From: Dyadobacter sp. 3J3
GTDB taxonomy: Bacteria; Bacteroidota; Bacteroidia; Cytophagales; Spirosomataceae
Direction: 5' to 3'
Length of the DNA stretch: 64,000 nt
Assembly (NCBI RefSeq): GCF_009801115.1
Contig: NZ_VTOL01000011.1
Coordinates: 212,218-276,217, forward strand
Shown here: piece by piece, positions 9,388 to 17,949 of the stretch
Position numbering within the stretch: the first letter of the stretch is position 1
Layout of the letters: the number at the start of each line of letters is the position of its first letter
Program-made: the position numbers and the translations under genes
The notes under the pieces: model-generated
What the model saw: the letters and a program-made list of their open reading frames with translations, nothing else
Database searches by the model: none
Told to the model about the DNA's origin: nothing

Positions 9388-10851
9388 ATGAAAACGTTCT
9401 TTAAATTTAATTCTGTAAAGCTTGCAGGCTTACTTTTTATCAGTGTAATCCTCGGTTCAATGAGCCGGATTTATGCACAGTGTTCTTCCACAGTTGCGCT
9501 GACTGTACCGGGTAATTACTTTGGTGCAGGCTATAACGGAAATGGAAACTTCAATGCACTTATTTTTGGAAATCTGGACGCGACCGGTGGCGATTCAGAA
9601 GGAAGACTAGCGGTTGGTGGCAATTTTACTGCTCCGAGCAGCTATTCGGTAGGTCATGGATCAATCGGTGATCCTGCACCAAGTACAACGGATAACTTTA
9701 TTGTGAATGGAAATTTCAATAATGCCAATAATTATTCGGTCGTAGGTAATTTTATCTATAACACGGTAACGTCGGGCTCGCAATATCCAACACATGCCAG
9801 TGGGCAAGGCAGCAATATTGGACCCGTCACGAATCGTCTTTCTTTTGGAACGCTAAAAACAAATTACGTAAACTTATCGAATACGCTGGCAGCTATTCCT
9901 ACTACAGGAACCGTAGTTTACAATGACTATGACAATTATGTTGATATTCAGCTCAACGGTACCACAGCCTCTACAAACGTATTTAGTCTGACCATTCCAA
10001 CAGGAAAAACATTTGGTTTAACCTTTAATAATATCCCGGCATCTTCACAGATCCTGGTAAATGTGACAAATAAAACTGTGGATATAAATGGAGGTTCAAT
10101 GCCGCAAAATTTAAGAGAGCGAATGTTGTTTAATTTTCCTTTGGCAACCAATATTTCCCTGGCCAGCTATGCGCTTCAGGCTGCGGTGTTAGCTCCAGTG
10201 GCGAATTTGCTGGGAAATGGTGGCAGTATTAATGGTCAGGCTGTAATCGGCGGGAATGTGGATCAGACAAATGGCTTCGAGTTTCATAATTTATGCTCCA
10301 CTTTTGTAAAGCCATCCACTACTCCGTTGCCTGTAACTTTAACCTCGTTCTCCGCGGAAAAAGAAGGTAATCTGTCTATTTTAAAATGGGCAACTACATC
10401 CGAAACCAACAGTGATCGTTTTGATGTACAATACAGCGTTGATGCCAAAAACTGGAATTTGATTGGAACTGTTTTTTCAAAAGGAGAAAGTGCGAGTTTG
10501 TCAAATTACCAGTTTGTTCACTCTGACCCGTCAAATGGAGAGAATTATTACATGCTTAAAATGATTGACCGGGATGCTACGTTTGCATATAGCCGCGTGA
10601 TTGAAATCTCACTTGATCTTCCTTCTGCGATTTCGGTTTATCCAAATCCTGTGGTAAGTCAGGCAATGATTGAAACGCCGGACTGGAGTAAAGTGAAAGA
10701 AGTGTTTTTGATCAACACAGCAGGAAAAAGAATTTCCATGTCGGCCGCTTCTGACAAAATCGATTTGTCAAATGTGAGTTCCGGAATATACATTATTCAG
10801 CTAAAACAGATAAACGGTTCAATTAGTACCGCTAAAATTGTAAAGCAGTAA
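9388..10851 (+). CDS. Choice-of-anchor A domain adhesin with T9SS sorting domain
   Basis: 487 residues. A signal peptide (hydrophobic 11-30, cut near YAQC) precedes a choice-of-anchor A domain (about 32-300), recognisable by FNALIFGNLDATGGDSEGR and LAVGGNFTAPSSYSVG and repeated GNF/GG turns; this beta-helix-like domain occurs in surface adhesins and spore or biofilm coat proteins. A Pro-Leu-Pro linker leads to the fibronectin-like module common in Bacteroidota (about 310-410, LPVTLTSFSAEKEG) and then a T9SS type A signal (VYPNPV to YIIQL, ending KIVKQ). It is expected to be displayed outside the cell and to bind matrix or neighbouring cells. Single gene; terminator at 10896. Confidence 0.88.
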   Translation: MKTFFKFNSVKLAGLLFISVILGSMSRIYAQCSSTVALTVPGNYFGAGYNGNGNFNALIFGNLDATGGDSEGRLAVGGNFTAPSSYSVGHGSIGDPAPSTTDNFIVNGNFNNANNYSVVGNFIYNTVTSGSQYPTHASGQGSNIGPVTNRLSFGTLKTNYVNLSNTLAAIPTTGTVVYNDYDNYVDIQLNGTTASTNVFSLTIPTGKTFGLTFNNIPASSQILVNVTNKTVDINGGSMPQNLRERMLFNFPLATNISLASYALQAAVLAPVANLLGNGGSINGQAVIGGNVDQTNGFEFHNLCSTFVKPSTTPLPVTLTSFSAEKEGNLSILKWATTSETNSDRFDVQYSVDAKNWNLIGTVFSKGESASLSNYQFVHSDPSNGENYYMLKMIDRDATFAYSRVIEISLDLPSAISVYPNPVVSQAMIETPDWSKVKEVFLINTAGKRISMSAASDKIDLSNVSSGIYIIQLKQINGSISTAKIVKQ

Positions 10852-10895
10852 AGGTAGTGCCTAACCTAAGTTGAACTTTGAATTTTAATCAAATC

Positions 10896-10932
10896 GGGGT
10901 GTGTGGAATTTATAATTCTACACACCCCTTTT
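10896..10932 (+). terminator. Terminator between the adhesin and hemW
   Basis: GGGGTGTGTGGAATT (10896-10910) pairs with AATTCTACACACCCC (10914-10928), one G-U pair, 3-base loop, then TTTT. It sits between convergent genes. Confidence 0.8.
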
Positions 10933-10936
10933 GACG

Positions 10937-10972
10937 TTTAGCTGCTGGCTAATAGCTTTTGGCTTTTAGTGT
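10937..10972. repeat. Intergenic repeat, GGCTAATAGC / GGCTTTTAG type
   Basis: A run of near-copies of the word AGCT(A/T)(A/T)(T/C)AGC: GCTGCTGGC, TAATAGC, TTTTGGC, TTTTAG. The same words make up the longer inverted repeat at 22750-22863. Confidence 0.45.
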
Positions 10973-10986
10973 TGCCGATAGAAATC

Positions 10987-12111
10987 CTAATCCAGAAACA
11001 AATCACTTGCTATTCTGTCGGCGAATAATTTTCCGGCATGTGTTAGCAGAATTGTTCCGTTATCAATAAACAGCCAGCCTTTTTGAGCCATCATGGATAT
11101 TTCTGCGCGGTTTTGTATTTCAAATCCATTGTCGGACAATTTATTAAGCGTTGATATGTCGCATCCCCACTTCGTACGAAGTCCTGTCAACAAATATTCA
11201 TTTACCTGATCCGCGGAAGAGAGAATTTCAATCGTGGAAGGGATTCTATCATCCAGAATAGCTGCAAGATATTGGGCATTGTTGGAAATATTGAATTCTC
11301 TACTAACGCCATTGTACGAATGGGCACTTGGGCCAACGCCAAGATAGTGATGCTGTTTCCAGTAAGAACTATTATGTCGACTGTATTTCCCGTTTCTGGC
11401 AAAATTTGAAATTTCATATTGTTCATAACCGTTTGAAGCAAGTCCGGCCATTAAAATCTCAAATTGCTGTGCAGCAAATTCTTCATCAATTGGCTTAATC
11501 TTCTTCTTTTTCAACCAGCTTCCAAAAGCCGTTTGTGGTTCAATTGTCAGGCAATAAGCTGAGATATGAGCAACGTCAAGTTCAAATGCCTTTTGAATAT
11601 CAGATTCAAGAATCGCGTGATCAGGTGCCGGAATTGCATAGATCAAATCAATAGAAATATTATTAATCCCAACTTCCTGCGCAAGTTTCACACAATTTCC
11701 AGCTTCGTAAGAATCATGGATCCGGTTAAGATGTTTCAGGTGCGGCTCATGGAATGATTGAATTCCAATGCTAAGCCGGTTGATACCAGCTGATTGAAGT
11801 TGAACAAGTTTTTCTTTATTCAAATCGTCAGGATTTGCCTCTAGTGTTATTTCTGCATCCGCATCTACTTTAAAGTTTGAACGGATTGTCTGCATCAAGA
11901 ATCCAAGCTCCGATTCATCCAGCAACGAGGGTGTCCCGCCGCCAAAATATATGGTTTCCAGTTCGCCTGATGATAGATATTCTTTTCTTAGGATAATCTC
12001 TCTTGCAATGGCTTCCACAATCGCCCGTTTATTTTTAGTATTCGTGCTGAAATGAAAATCACAATAATGACAGGCTTGTCTGCAAAAGGGAATATGAATG
12101 TAGAGATGCAA
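10987..12111 (-). CDS. hemW: HemW, radical SAM heme-handling protein (coproporphyrinogen III oxidase-like)
   Basis: 374 residues. The radical SAM cluster motif is C10-x3-C14-x2-C17 (PFCRQACHYCDF), followed by GGGTPSLL, which binds S-adenosylmethionine, and by the ITLEANPDDL and SIGIQSFHEPHL strands of the HemN family. It lacks the N-terminal extension of true HemN oxygen-independent oxidases, so HemW (heme chaperone for respiratory enzymes) is the better call. The start is TTG at 12111: a stop codon lies two codons upstream in frame, and the protein begins LYIHIPFC as expected, so no ATG is available. The region upstream is filled with a TTAACCCTTAAC-type repeat. Confidence 0.92.
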   Translation of the reverse strand: MHLYIHIPFCRQACHYCDFHFSTNTKNKRAIVEAIAREIILRKEYLSSGELETIYFGGGTPSLLDESELGFLMQTIRSNFKVDADAEITLEANPDDLNKEKLVQLQSAGINRLSIGIQSFHEPHLKHLNRIHDSYEAGNCVKLAQEVGINNISIDLIYAIPAPDHAILESDIQKAFELDVAHISAYCLTIEPQTAFGSWLKKKKIKPIDEEFAAQQFEILMAGLASNGYEQYEISNFARNGKYSRHNSSYWKQHHYLGVGPSAHSYNGVSREFNISNNAQYLAAILDDRIPSTIEILSSADQVNEYLLTGLRTKWGCDISTLNKLSDNGFEIQNRAEISMMAQKGWLFIDNGTILLTHAGKLFADRIASDLFLD

Positions 12112-12113
12112 AT

Positions 12114-12346
12114 TTTAATTGTTAATGGTTAATTGTTAAGGGTTAATGGTGGCTCAATGACAATTTTTGGCCCAATATACTGATTGCGGTTTCAAAAGAA
12201 CAGGAGAAAAAGACTTGGAGTTTCATTTGATAATAATCATATTAAAAAAAATAAACCGGAAATTACCAAAAACACAAATTGAAGAAACAAGCCACCAACT
12301 CACAAACCGCCATCATTAACCCTTAACCCTTAACAATTAACAATTA
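12114..12346. repeat. Inverted repeat made of TTAACCCTTAACAATTAAC words
   Basis: The left arm (about 12114-12151) consists of TTGTTAATGG, TTAATTGTTAAGGG and TTAATGGTGG; the right arm (about 12308-12346) is close to its reverse complement: CCGCCATCATTAACCC, TTAACCC, TTAACAATTAACAATTA. About 155 bases separate the arms, with no gene in them. The right arm runs into the stop codon of the TonB-dependent receptor gene and the left arm ends next to the hemW start. The word class is common in intergenic DNA of Bacteroidota; function unknown. Confidence 0.7.
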
Positions 12347-14404
12347 TTTCTTCCATTCCCAGCCAATCTTTACACCAGCCCAAAGGTTGTTTTTGGGAGC
12401 ACTGTTGTAGTAACGGTTTCCGAAGGCGTTTAGGTCGTAGCCGAGACTGTAAATGGCAGCGTTAACTTTTTCGGCAGAAGCAGAAAGTTCGCTGTACAAA
12501 TGATTTCCCCAGCTTTTTTTCCAGGCAGCACGGGCTGTAAATTGGTTGTAAGGCGTATTTTTAACTGTATTTGCATCGTTCAGGTACAGTGAGCTGCCAT
12601 GCTGATAGGTTGCATAAAGAGAAAATCCATATCTGAATTTTGCATCAAGACCAGTAGTCTGTATAAGTCTTGGGATTCCCGGAATCAGTTTTCCGCTCAG
12701 ATTCACATCGCCCGACTGATAATTGTCATAGGTATATTTTGTATACGTTCCGGAATCCCAGATTCTTAAGGAAACCGGTGATTTTGGATTTGCGATCAGA
12801 TCGTATCCCAGGTTCCATTCCAGGCCGATTTGTTTTGTTTTTCCAGCATTGATAAAATATTCAGAACCTGCTTCATTTGTTCTTCTAACAATGGTCTGTT
12901 TCAGGCCAAAATGATAGGCGTTAATTTCCGCTGTAAATCTGTTGCCTATTTTACGAATACCAATTTCGGTATTCATGCCTCGTTCTGCTTCAAGATCTCT
13001 GCGGAATCCGCCAGCCGAGGGACGGACTTCCTGTAAAGTAGGAGGAGAGAATCCGCTGCTGTATGATGCTGTAACTGCCCATGTTTTTGCAATGATTTTG
13101 TTAAGGGCGAATCTTGGCACAAAAATCCCGTCAAATGTTCTTTGTTCCTTGCTATATGGAAGCACAAAGAAACGTTCGTATTTATATTTTGATGTATTAT
13201 AACTGACACCTGCTGTAACCGTTAAGTCAGAAAAAAGAACAGCTTCCAATTGTGTGAAAGCGGATAAGGCACTTGTGCGGACGTCCTCAACGGTTTGTTG
13301 TTTTCCGGGAACTCCTCCGTTATTATCATAATTTCTTTGTGCTGATTTACTGTATTGCCACTCAAAACCGGTTGTCCAGTTTGTTTTTACATTACCGATC
13401 TGGGCAGTATTTTGCCAGATATTTCTTCCACCCATTCCTTGCTCGTCACGTTTTTCATAATTGGAAATAAATGGATTGGCAAAATCATTAGTCGTTAAAT
13501 AAAGTGCAGTACTTTGCGTCCAGTTATCGTTAAGTGCAATGGAATAATTGCCTCCCAAAAGAGCAAATTTGGTATAAATGGCCGCATGTTGCGCCTCACT
13601 TCCCGGAACTGTTGGAGAAGACTGACGGGCAAGTTTTGGATCTGATTTGTATTGTGCAAGAGTGATTCCGCCGGGAGTCTGATACATCAGATCCGAATAC
13701 ATTCCAAGCAACGAAAGCGTACCTTTTCCAACTTTGCTGTTTGATGTAAACCGAATAGCATCTCGCACCATCCCGCTTTGTTTCCGATAGCCATCTTGTT
13801 CCTGATGACCGTATTGGACAGAAATATCACCAACCTGCAAAGTTGTGCTACGACTTTGAAAACCGTATTTCCCATAACCCACACTTTGCTCAACCCGGTT
13901 CATGCCAGGATTATCGGTACGACTTTGCATTAAAACAACCCCACCGGTTCCGGCACCATAAAGACTGCTTCCAGGTCCTTTGATCACTTCCATACTTTGC
14001 ACAGATCCAAAATCGAGCGAATTTAAAGGAGTATTTCCACCAGCATCTGTGAATGGTATTCCGTTCCAGTAAAATTTGACATTACGAATACCAAACGGAG
14101 AGCGAATTAAACTTCCTCGAACAGAAAATCGATAACTTCCCGGCGATCTTTCTTCCATTCTCACGCCCGGAATCGCATTTACTGCGTTGGTCCAGGTAGT
14201 TGAGGAAAATCGTTCAATTGATTTTGCAGTGAGTAAACCTACCGTTGCAGTCGTTGAGAGCCGGTTGGTTTTTGATTCAAAAGCGTTGACCGTAATTTCA
14301 TCAAGTTGTCTTGCTGCAAGCGTATCGTTTTGCATTGCGTTTTGGGCAAAGCTTTGAAAAATTGGCAGGCAGGAAAATATGGAAATTAATAAATGTCTTG
14401 ACAT
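12344..14404 (-). CDS. TonB-dependent outer membrane receptor (siderophore-type)
   Basis: 686 residues. A signal peptide (1-20, SFAQ) is followed by a plug domain (about 35-150: LDEITVNAF, AVNAIPGVRMEERSPGSY, RFSVRGS, MEVIKGPGSSLYGAGTGGVV) and a 22-strand beta barrel ending in a C-terminal aromatic/charged strand (IGWEWKK). It would take up a ligand, probably an iron chelate, powered by TonB-ExbBD. It lacks the carboxypeptidase-like N-terminal domain of SusC proteins and has no SusD partner, so glycan uptake is less likely. Transcribed singly; I could not find a convincing Fur box upstream. The ligand is unknown. Confidence 0.9.
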   Translation of the reverse strand: MSRHLLISIFSCLPIFQSFAQNAMQNDTLAARQLDEITVNAFESKTNRLSTTATVGLLTAKSIERFSSTTWTNAVNAIPGVRMEERSPGSYRFSVRGSLIRSPFGIRNVKFYWNGIPFTDAGGNTPLNSLDFGSVQSMEVIKGPGSSLYGAGTGGVVLMQSRTDNPGMNRVEQSVGYGKYGFQSRSTTLQVGDISVQYGHQEQDGYRKQSGMVRDAIRFTSNSKVGKGTLSLLGMYSDLMYQTPGGITLAQYKSDPKLARQSSPTVPGSEAQHAAIYTKFALLGGNYSIALNDNWTQSTALYLTTNDFANPFISNYEKRDEQGMGGRNIWQNTAQIGNVKTNWTTGFEWQYSKSAQRNYDNNGGVPGKQQTVEDVRTSALSAFTQLEAVLFSDLTVTAGVSYNTSKYKYERFFVLPYSKEQRTFDGIFVPRFALNKIIAKTWAVTASYSSGFSPPTLQEVRPSAGGFRRDLEAERGMNTEIGIRKIGNRFTAEINAYHFGLKQTIVRRTNEAGSEYFINAGKTKQIGLEWNLGYDLIANPKSPVSLRIWDSGTYTKYTYDNYQSGDVNLSGKLIPGIPRLIQTTGLDAKFRYGFSLYATYQHGSSLYLNDANTVKNTPYNQFTARAAWKKSWGNHLYSELSASAEKVNAAIYSLGYDLNAFGNRYYNSAPKNNLWAGVKIGWEWKK

Positions 14405-14676
14405 AGGTTTTGTTTAGGAATGTATGACAAAGCTCTTTATTAAAAGGGATAGTAACAAACAAGTACTTTAAAAAAAGCATGGTATTTGTGACTAAAACTG
14501 AAAGGATTCGTCTCAAATGCCTTCCGAAAATAATCTTGCATTCTTAGTTTAAACAGATGAGTATGTTTTTCCACAACTAAACAGTTTTGAAAACGAATAT
14601 CAAGTTGGTAGGATATTTTTAATACTACCAATGAATTAATGATACAATTCAAACTTTTAAATTAAACACAACAAAA

Positions 14677-15135
14677 ATGAAAAAAATAACCTGGATCGTA
14701 GCTTCAATGTTGACAGTTGGAATGTTGACTTTTAGCAGTTGTTCTGAAAAGACGAAAAATTCTGCTGAAGATACTGCGGAGGCAGCTCAAAATGACGCAA
14801 AAGAAAATATTGATGATGCAAAATCAGATATGAAAGATGCAGGTGATGATTTCAAATCTAAATTTAAAGATGAAAAAGAATCTCTGAAAACCGATATTGA
14901 TGATTCAATCAGCAAAATCGATAATAAAATAGAGGAAGCAGATGCTAAAATGGATAAAGCTACTGCCAAAGAAAAAGATAAATGGAAGGAACGTAAAAAA
15001 GAGCTGCAAAAAGAAAAAGAAGATTTGAAAGAATCACTTAACAAATTGCAGGCTGAAACAGACGAGAAATGGGATAATTTCAAATCTGATACACGTGCCA
15101 AAATGGATAAGATTAAAGCTGATTTGAAAGATTAA
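14677..15135 (+). CDS. Lipoprotein with long charged helix (coiled coil)
   Basis: 152 residues. A lipoprotein signal (MLTVGMLTFSSC) puts the lipid-anchored Cys near residue 22. The rest is almost entirely Lys, Asp, Glu and Ala with heptad-like spacing (DDSISKIDNKIEEADAK, KERKKELQKEKEDL), expected to form a single long helix or coiled coil in the periplasm or on the outer-membrane inner face. It resembles apolipoprotein/hydrophilin-like proteins of stress responses, but no family can be named with confidence. Single gene divergent from the TonB receptor, ended by the terminator at 15154. Confidence 0.8.
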   Translation: MKKITWIVASMLTVGMLTFSSCSEKTKNSAEDTAEAAQNDAKENIDDAKSDMKDAGDDFKSKFKDEKESLKTDIDDSISKIDNKIEEADAKMDKATAKEKDKWKERKKELQKEKEDLKESLNKLQAETDEKWDNFKSDTRAKMDKIKADLKD

Positions 15136-15153
15136 TCAAATCAAGTATTTAAA

Positions 15154-15189
15154 AAAAAGGAGTCGGCTTATTTTGGTCGACTCCTTTTT
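15154..15189. terminator. Bidirectional terminator
   Basis: AAAAAGGAGTCG (15154-15165) pairs with CGACTCCTTTTT (15178-15189). A runs on the left and T runs on the right make it usable by both the lipoprotein gene (plus) and ctlX (minus). Confidence 0.85.
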
Positions 15190-15207
15190 ACGTTTACTGA
15201 TTCAGTT

Positions 15208-16164
15208 TTATCGAAGTGGCAAATGAATTTCAGTCATCATACAACGTGCAGAACCGCCTCCGTAACCCTCAATGACAGACAAATCGGAATGAATTATTTT
15301 AGCATAATCCAGTAGAGCCTTATGCTGATTTTCGGTCAATGCATCATAGGCTTGCGTTGACATCATCAGAAACTTATCGCCTTTTAAATTTCTGACCATC
15401 AACATATTTCCTGCAAAATGCCGGACCTGTTCCAGAGAAATTTCAACAATATATTTGTTTGTTTCTTCAAGTAAACTTCTCACTTTGAGCCGCTCATCCG
15501 GGTTTTTAATTGCTTCCAGACAAACAATTGCAAAAATATCACCAACACACATCAGGACGTTGGTATGGTAAATGGCCTTGTCGTTTTCGTCTGAGGCTGA
15601 GAACGTTACAATTTCATAGCCCAATGCATCGGCAAAAGCTTGCAAGACTTCCGGATGTGTTCTTGGTGAAAGACATGCGTATGCTATTTTATAACGCCGG
15701 TCCAAAACCATACTTCCGGTTCCTTCCAGGTATTTTCCTTCATTTTCAAAATGTGTCAGGTCAATGATTTCCTCAACCAGAAAATCTTTTCTAAGTTCTT
15801 CGATAATATCCAGTCTGCGTTCCGCTCTCCGGTTTTCCGCCATCATCGGATATAAAACCACTTTCCCGCTTTGGTGAAAAGAAACCCAGTTATTAGAGAA
15901 AACGGCGTCGGGTCTGTAAACCTCGTCGGTATCATCGAAAATATGTAGATCAAGTCCCGTCAGGGATAGTTGCGAAATCATCAGGTCAAATTCTTCCTTT
16001 GCCTTTTCCTGCGCAATTTCGTTCGTTTTTACTGCGTGTTCTTTTTGCTGAAACTCATTGCTTCCGGCAGTCTCGCTATTAAAACCGAATTGAGCAGGCC
16101 GGATCATCATGATCCTGGCAGTGGACTGAGGTTGGGTAAAAATCGATGTGGCTATAGGGCGCAT
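15208..16164 (-). CDS. ctlX: Citrulline hydrolase CtlX-like amidinohydrolase
   Basis: 318 residues of the guanidino-group-modifying (pentein) superfamily. MMIRPAQFGFNSETAG near the N-terminus, LEGTGSMVLDRRYKIAYA in the middle, and a C-terminal catalytic Cys at about 308 in GYGGGSARCMMTEIHLP match the CtlX branch, which hydrolyses citrulline to ornithine, ammonia and CO2. An arginine deiminase-like gene lies 70 bases upstream on the same strand, so the pair can turn arginine into ornithine with release of two ammonia molecules. The alternative is a dimethylarginine-type hydrolase; the pairing favours CtlX. Cytoplasmic, no signal sequence. Terminator at 15154. Confidence 0.82.
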   Translation of the reverse strand: MRPIATSIFTQPQSTARIMMIRPAQFGFNSETAGSNEFQQKEHAVKTNEIAQEKAKEEFDLMISQLSLTGLDLHIFDDTDEVYRPDAVFSNNWVSFHQSGKVVLYPMMAENRRAERRLDIIEELRKDFLVEEIIDLTHFENEGKYLEGTGSMVLDRRYKIAYACLSPRTHPEVLQAFADALGYEIVTFSASDENDKAIYHTNVLMCVGDIFAIVCLEAIKNPDERLKVRSLLEETNKYIVEISLEQVRHFAGNMLMVRNLKGDKFLMMSTQAYDALTENQHKALLDYAKIIHSDLSVIEGYGGGSARCMMTEIHLPLR

Positions 16165-16234
16165 AGGAGTAATGTTTAATTAGTTGAGAAGTAAATGCAA
16201 TTTACAACCTAAATGGTCAGTTTGCAATCTGATT

Positions 16235-17689
16235 TCAATCTCTTAATATAGGCATGCTCATACAATGTGATCCGCCTCGCGCTCTGGACAATTCGGCCGA
16301 TGGAAGTGTTATGAAAGTGTTTGTCAGAGTATCAGGAGAAAGCTCATCGTCTTCAAATTTTTGAATTAAATCTTTTGCCCTGATGATCCTGAAACCCTTT
16401 TCACGGAAAGCATCCAGTGTTTTATCATTCCGGTCATAACCTATCACAACGCCGTCTTTTATCGCCAGTAAATTACAGGAATCCGTCCATTGCTCGCGCT
16501 CGCCGTACGGGAATTCATTATTTCCGGAATAAATAAACTGAACGTCTTCTTCACATTTCAAATCATTCTTGCTTATATCCGTAAGCAGATCTTCCAGGTT
16601 TTCAATTTCAACAGGATTTTGCTCTTCTCCTTTGGTAAACTGTAAAATCTGAAAGTCCGGATTGGTTATTTTTGGTGCGAAAAAATGCAAAACATCTTTC
16701 TTTTTTGCTTCGTCACCAAGTCTTCCAATACTGCTTAATAAAACCCAGACATTCTTTTTGACTTGTGTGAAAATCGTATCGATATGCATGTAATCCCGTT
16801 TCTTCGGAATTTTTATGATGGAAATTTTCCCGACTACATTTTTATCAAATAATATTTTCATCACTTGCTGGGCAGCATATAAGGAGGTTCGCTCGCTGCA
16901 CCCAATTAGCAAATGTCCGGGAGCGACCATCATCACATCACCGCCTTCTAGTGTACAGCGATGGTAATCACTTGCTTTTTCATCATCCGGAAGTAAAAAA
17001 TGCCGCTCATTTTCCGGGATTTCAATAATGTTATCCTTAAATGCAGCGAACATTGGGTGATGAAAGAAAATAAACTGTGCTAAAATGGATTCTCTCGTCC
17101 GGGCCGATTTTGCCGGTTTATTTAATAAAATATGATCATTGATAACGATCCCAATATCACGCATGAAAATTAAATTTGGCAAAGGCGCGAACAACATGCG
17201 TTTGTCTGAAAATGAGCCGGAAATGAAGATTTTGGCAAGCTCATTGGCGTCAAAAGTATTCAGTTCATTTTGTGTTTGATACGAACAGCGTTCAATCCCG
17301 CATATCGCGGCGGTTAATTTTATTCTGATATTTTCGTCAAGCAGAATTTCAGCCAAAAGCTTTTGGATGTCAACGACTTTGTCCGAATTAAAATATTTTT
17401 CAGACCCCGGAATGTAAAAAGCTCGGGATTTATCGTCGTTTATTTCTTTTAATTTTCCTTTAATCTTTTCAGGATCAAGAAAGTATAAAAGAAGTTTTAC
17501 ATAATAATCATATTCTTTTTTACGCATTGTGTTCAGGTGAACAATATCTTCAAAAAGCCAGTCCTGTGCCTTTGAAGGAATAACTTTTCCTAATCCACGA
17601 TCCGGACTATGAATAAGTAATCTTCTTAATGTCCCAACTTCGGTTGAAACCATTATTTCAGATGACTTTGTTTTATCTGTATTTACCAT
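16235..17689 (-). CDS. Arginine deiminase-family protein
   Basis: 484 residues, somewhat longer than classical ArcA (about 410). Seen motifs: GTLRRLLIHSPD at the N-terminus, FMRDIGIVI, TLEGGDVMMVAPGHLLIG, MHIDTIFTQV (catalytic His and Asp) and a C-terminal GGSHCMSMPILRD with the nucleophilic Cys near residue 476. It should deiminate arginine to citrulline and ammonia. Upstream of ctlX on the same strand (70-base gap), forming a likely two-gene catabolic operon. The extra length is mainly an insertion in the first 160 residues rich in Lys/Asp, seen also in Bacteroidota homologues called amidinotransferases; substrate other than arginine cannot be ruled out. No arcB or arcC is nearby. Confidence 0.85.
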   Translation of the reverse strand: MVNTDKTKSSEIMVSTEVGTLRRLLIHSPDRGLGKVIPSKAQDWLFEDIVHLNTMRKKEYDYYVKLLLYFLDPEKIKGKLKEINDDKSRAFYIPGSEKYFNSDKVVDIQKLLAEILLDENIRIKLTAAICGIERCSYQTQNELNTFDANELAKIFISGSFSDKRMLFAPLPNLIFMRDIGIVINDHILLNKPAKSARTRESILAQFIFFHHPMFAAFKDNIIEIPENERHFLLPDDEKASDYHRCTLEGGDVMMVAPGHLLIGCSERTSLYAAQQVMKILFDKNVVGKISIIKIPKKRDYMHIDTIFTQVKKNVWVLLSSIGRLGDEAKKKDVLHFFAPKITNPDFQILQFTKGEEQNPVEIENLEDLLTDISKNDLKCEEDVQFIYSGNNEFPYGEREQWTDSCNLLAIKDGVVIGYDRNDKTLDAFREKGFRIIRAKDLIQKFEDDELSPDTLTNTFITLPSAELSRARGGSHCMSMPILRD

Positions 17690-17898
17690 ATATCAAGCTT
17701 AAAATCAGGTCGCAAAGTAATGCGGATAATTTACAATTGGGATATTTGTTGATTGCTTTGCCTACTTTTATAGTAAAGTATGTCCAAAATATCCTCCTCT
17801 AGGGAACACAGATGCCCTGAAAAAGGTTAATAAAGATGTATTACCAGAATGTTTGTTTTGAACCGGGGTGGTTATTTTCATATACGACCAAAGCTTAC

Positions 17899-17906
17899 TA
17901 CTTTTG
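17899..17906 (+). promoter_or_regulatory. -7 element of the suf operon promoter
   Basis: TACTTTTG matches TAnnTTTG. It would give a leader of about 37 bases before the sufC ATG at 17950, and it lies downstream of the upstream in-frame ATG at 17836, arguing against that longer start. No clean TTG at -33. Confidence 0.5.
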
Positions 17907-17949
17907 CGGTAAATTACCAAGAACTACATATACAAGTATAAAATCAGTT

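Noticed and set aside
12114..12346. TTAACCC repeats as a telomere-like or CRISPR array
   Set aside because: Units are irregular, the arms are inverted, there are no unique spacers of constant size, and the chromosome is interior here.
14569..14577. TTTTCCACA, a DnaA-box-like word
   Set aside because: Single copy with no neighbours, far from dnaA; expected by chance in AT-rich DNA.
14787..15101. 104-residue frame antisense to the charged-helix lipoprotein
   Set aside because: Serine/leucine-rich mirror of a Lys/Asp/Glu-rich gene; no start signals or homology pattern.
17836..17949. Longer SufC with 38 extra N-terminal residues
   Set aside because: The extension has no counterpart in SufC, and a TAnnTTTG box lies inside it; ATG at 17950 fits the family start.
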